Shown here one piece after another: positions 34,115 through 36,663 of a stretch of DNA of 36,663 nucleotides. The notes under the pieces are model-generated. The model saw only the letters and a program-made list of their open reading frames with translations, made no database searches and was not told where the DNA came from. The number at the start of each line of letters is the position of its first letter. The stretch's first letter is position 1. The translations under genes and the position numbers were made by a program. The DNA is from Rhodothermus sp. Lineage in GTDB: Bacteria; Bacteroidota; Rhodothermia; Rhodothermales; Rhodothermaceae. Where the stretch lies: the NCBI GenBank assembly GCA_026989375.1, contig JALSJJ010000251.1, forward strand, positions 1-36,663. The letters run 5' to 3'.

Positions 34115-35059
34115 TTCATAACAGCGCCTACGCTACTTCATCCGGAAGCGTTTAGTTTCTGAAAGCTGCGTACGATCAAACAAGGTCAGTAAGGCTCATT
34201 GCAGATGCCATCCTGTATCGCCGAGTTGTTGAGAGAGACCGTTACGTTGCCGGCCTGCGTGAAAAAGCCTGAATGGGCGGTCTCCTGGTCCAACACGCCG
34301 GCGTGTAATCTATACGTGGACCGTGAGGACTGCCTCAGGTTTGCTGAAACAAGCTTGTATCCCAACTGGCCGGTAGGCTTCAACACGAAGATGGCCGCGT
34401 TTTTCCGTAACCTGAGTCTGAGTGGCAGCGGAGCCATTCGGTACATGTTCTTCTACGCCTTCACGTGTTCGCTCTGCGTCCATGCTAACCCGATCGCCCG
34501 TGTCCGACGGCCAGAGTAATGCGTGCTCGGGTTACGCTGACGATCGTGACAGGAGGAGGCGCTACGTCGATCACCCCCCCATGGCTTACCTGGATGGCTC
34601 TGGCGAGCCGATCTGTCCACAAGCCTTTTTCGGATGTTCGTTGATCGACTCAGGAGACGGCTAACAATCTGGGGAATGCCCGACATGTGCCAACCAGACA
34701 TGAGCTACTCCCTGCGAACCACGCTACAGCACACGGAGATGCAACGGGCGGCGGTTGCGCTGGCGGTACACGCTGATAACAATGGTTGCCAGGCAGAAAT
34801 CCCGAGAGCGACAGACGAGCGTGTCCGAAGGGTCTCAGCATGCAGCGTCTGGTATGCGTTCCACAGCCCGGCCGGTACTCATCGGACCGCGCTTTATCAC
34901 GCTACCATGGACTATCTCAGAGCTCAGTGTCTGCATCATTCTACACCATAGCCCATGCAGCCAATGAGGATACCTTGGCCTCGGAGATCGCCTCTATGCG
35001 CATGCAACGGACTGCCCTTACAAAACGTATCCCAGATCGGAATGTAACTGTTTTGTGCG
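34115..35059. other. Gene-free tract of about 0.95 kb
   Basis: Apart from the decayed minus-strand fragment at 34186-34446, no intact gene, RNA gene or palindromic repeat is visible. Short protein-like stretches in several minus-strand frames (for instance a hydrophobic beta-like VTIVSVTRARITLAVGHG near 34510-34570) suggest an old coding region. I saw no good promoter match for the downstream gene. Confidence 0.6.
34186..34446 (-). pseudogene. Decayed fragment, possibly of a CHRD-domain secreted protein
   Basis: The 86-codon frame begins directly after an in-frame TAG and has no ribosome binding site. Its middle (AAIFVLKPTGQLGYKLVSANL, then a strand and LHAGVLDQETAHSGFF) resembles the CHRD pattern, in which a beta-strand with SxDGxLxYxL is followed by an AHLH-type motif. 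The His motif is degraded (YRLHAG). The resemblance is by eye only and the family call is uncertain. Confidence 0.3.
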
Positions 35060-36663
35060 ATGAGCTGGCTACTGTTCAGTCTATTACTGGCAACTGTACC
35101 TTCGCGGAGTGATTCGCTGACCACGCCGAGCCTACGGGCCGTGCCACTCACTCATAGCCTGCGCCTTGACGGTCGGCTGATCGAACCCGTCTGGCAGCAG
35201 GCTCCCGCTGCTACTGCCTTCCGTCAGACGGAGCCCATTGAAGGCGCTGCGCCTACCTTCCCTACCGCCGTACGCGTCCTCTATGGCCCCAATGCCATCT
35301 ACATTGGCGCTATGCTCTACGATCCGGAACCCCACCGAATTCGCCGTCTGCTGAGCCGACGTGATCAATTCAATCAGGCTGACTGGTTCAGCGTTGCGAT
35401 CGACTCGTACTTCGACCGAAAGACCGCCTATGTATTTGCTGTCAATGCAGCGGGCGTGCTGGCTGACGGCATCTTGATCAGCACAGGATCCCCTCGCCAG
35501 CGCGGCGAACCTGACCTCTCCTGGGACGCTGTCTGGGAAGCAGCAGTAGCTGTTGTGGACTCAGGCTGGTCGGTCGAAATGCGCATTCCGTACGCGATGT
35601 TGCGTTTCCCTCGAGCGGACTCTCTGACCTGGGGCATCTTCTTTCGGCGCGACATCGCTCGCCTGAGTGAAGTGGACGAATGGCCCTTCATCCCACGAGC
35701 CGTCCGAAGCGCTGGCGCAGTAGCCTATTTTGGTCAGCTCCAAGGCTTGGTTGGTTTGCGTCCACGACGGAATCTCCAGATTACGCCCTATCTGGTCTCA
35801 AATGGCTCACGATTACAGCAACGGAATGGTCAAATTCAGTCTGACCTGGGAGCAGATGGCGGGTTAGATCTAAAATTAGGCTTAAGCTCAAACTTTATTC
35901 TGGATCTAACCCTTAATCCTGACTTTGGACAGGTCGAAGTCGATCCAGCTGTACTCAACCTGACAGCGTTTGAGACGGTATTTGAGGAACGCCGCCCTTT
36001 TTTCACCGAAGGCACGCAGATCTTCCGTTTCTCTTATGGCCGAGAAGGCCGGCTGTTTTACAGCCGCCGCATCGGAGCACGCGAGCCTATCATCGCGGCT
36101 GCGAAAATTTCAGGCCGGAGCGAAGGTGGCCTCTCGGTGGGACTGCTGGGGGCCACCACAGGCCCCGACTTTCAGCCGCGCCAGCACTATCTGGTCGGAC
36201 GCCTGCGCCAGGAACTGGGGCCTTATTCGACGATTGGCTTGATGACAACGGGTCTGTTTCTCCCCGGAGCTACCGCTGGTGACCTGGCCTATAGTCTGGC
36301 GGGAGGAACGGACTGGGACCTGCGCTTCGGCGGGAACATCTACCGCTTTGGGGGACACCTGAGCCTATCCCACCGCCAGAAAGCACAACAGCCAGCCCAG
36401 ACGGGCTGGGCCATGTCCGTACGCCTGGAACGATTGCAGGGGGTGTGGACCTACGGAGCTGGTTTCGATGGTTTTGACGACCGCTTCAATGTCAACGACG
36501 TCGGCCAGCTCCGCCGAAACAACTTGCAACGAATCTGGGCCCGCCTTGGCCACCAGTTCAACAACTACCGCCCCTTTGGCCCATTTCAACGGGCCGACGC
36601 CTTCATGTTCACCTGGCACCAGCGTTCATATCGAGACCATGTGTACCTAGGCAGCGGCTTTTT
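35060..36663 (+). CDS. DUF5916-family outer-membrane protein with N-terminal CBM9-like domain (3' end outside window)
   Basis: The frame opens at ATG 35060, after a stop at 35045-35047, and runs off the window end, giving 534 residues. A signal peptide (MSWLLFSLLLATVPS) comes first. A carbohydrate-binding-module-9-like domain follows (about 30-200: SLRLDGRLIEPVWQQAPAATAF, RVLYGPNAIYIGAMLYD, AYVFAVNAAGVLADG, VEMRIPYAMLRFP). Then comes a DUF5916-type region (from about 220: ILDLTLNPDFGQVEVDPAVLNLTAFETVFEERRPFFTEG) that continues into beta-barrel-like strands. Members of this family are thought to be outer-membrane proteins, but their transport role and substrate are not known. No Shine-Dalgarno sequence precedes the start. 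It does not overlap any neighbour. Confidence 0.88.
   Translation, partial: MSWLLFSLLLATVPSRSDSLTTPSLRAVPLTHSLRLDGRLIEPVWQQAPAATAFRQTEPIEGAAPTFPTAVRVLYGPNAIYIGAMLYDPEPHRIRRLLSRRDQFNQADWFSVAIDSYFDRKTAYVFAVNAAGVLADGILISTGSPRQRGEPDLSWDAVWEAAVAVVDSGWSVEMRIPYAMLRFPRADSLTWGIFFRRDIARLSEVDEWPFIPRAVRSAGAVAYFGQLQGLVGLRPRRNLQITPYLVSNGSRLQQRNGQIQSDLGADGGLDLKLGLSSNFILDLTLNPDFGQVEVDPAVLNLTAFETVFEERRPFFTEGTQIFRFSYGREGRLFYSRRIGAREPIIAAAKISGRSEGGLSVGLLGATTGPDFQPRQHYLVGRLRQELGPYSTIGLMTTGLFLPGATAGDLAYSLAGGTDWDLRFGGNIYRFGGHLSLSHRQKAQQPAQTGWAMSVRLERLQGVWTYGAGFDGFDDRFNVNDVGQLRRNNLQRIWARLGHQFNNYRPFGPFQRADAFMFTWHQRSYRDHVYLGSGF

Noticed and set aside
34422-34967. Several 60-105-codon frames in the gap before the DUF5916 gene
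   Set aside because: None has a ribosome binding site, recognisable fold or conserved-looking composition. They overlap each other on both strands.
1-36663. tRNA, rRNA, integrase, transposase or toxin-antitoxin genes
   Set aside because: I looked in the intergenic gaps and small frames and found no cloverleaf, conserved RNA segment or matching protein motif. A covariance search could still find a small RNA.

Overview
The window is a GC-rich bacterial chromosome segment that most resembles Rhodothermaceae (Rhodothermota/Bacteroidota), plausibly a Rhodothermus species. The assignment rests on content. There are two SusC/SusD-type outer-membrane pairs, and several families typical of Bacteroidota and relatives (DUF4292, DUF2851, DUF4175, DUF5916). 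Several promoter candidates match the Bacteroidota -7 element TAnnTTTG, and many envelope proteins carry lipoboxes. The species is inference. I see no rRNA, tRNA, CRISPR array, integrase or transposase.

Layout. 1-2.8 kb: the end of one SusC/SusD pair, closed by a clear terminator. 2.8-6.5 kb: a tightly coupled envelope operon (TPR protein, DUF4292 lipoprotein, degenerate LytM/EnvC-like protein) in which the last two genes begin in ATGA stop/start overlaps. 6.6-9.0 kb: dihydrolipoyl dehydrogenase and a lipobox-bearing cyclase/kynurenine-formamidase-family hydrolase. 9.0-13.5 kb: a complete SusC/SusD pair behind a palindromic operator candidate, closed by a strong terminator. 13.7-15.8 kb (minus): a long VLCAD-type acyl-CoA dehydrogenase. 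15.9-19.1 kb: pyrF, a DUF2851 protein and an HDOD protein. 19.1-21.7 kb (minus): a small lipoprotein followed by a TonB-dependent receptor. 21.7-24.9 kb (minus): a glycogen operon (glgA, glgC and a 75-residue protein). 24.9-26.4 kb: a gene-free tract with palindromic repeats and a decayed coding remnant. 26.4-29.8 kb: a giant DUF4175 membrane/coiled-coil protein. 29.9-34.1 kb: obg and dprA (minus), rnhA and a Mut7-C RNase (plus), and a YigZ/IMPACT protein (minus). 34.1-35.06 kb: a second decayed gene-free tract. 35.06 kb to the end: the start of a DUF5916 outer-membrane protein, cut by the window edge.

Taken together, this is a chromosomal backbone of housekeeping genes (pyrF, lpdA, glgA/glgC, obg, dprA, rnhA) interleaved with outer-membrane uptake and envelope modules. 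The points most worth following are the coupled TPR-DUF4292-LytM operon, the exported cyclase-family lipoprotein, the double-hairpin repeats whose stems show compensatory substitutions, the small protein at the end of the glycogen operon, and the adjacent rnhA/Mut7-C RNase pair. No obviously new defence or mobile system is visible.
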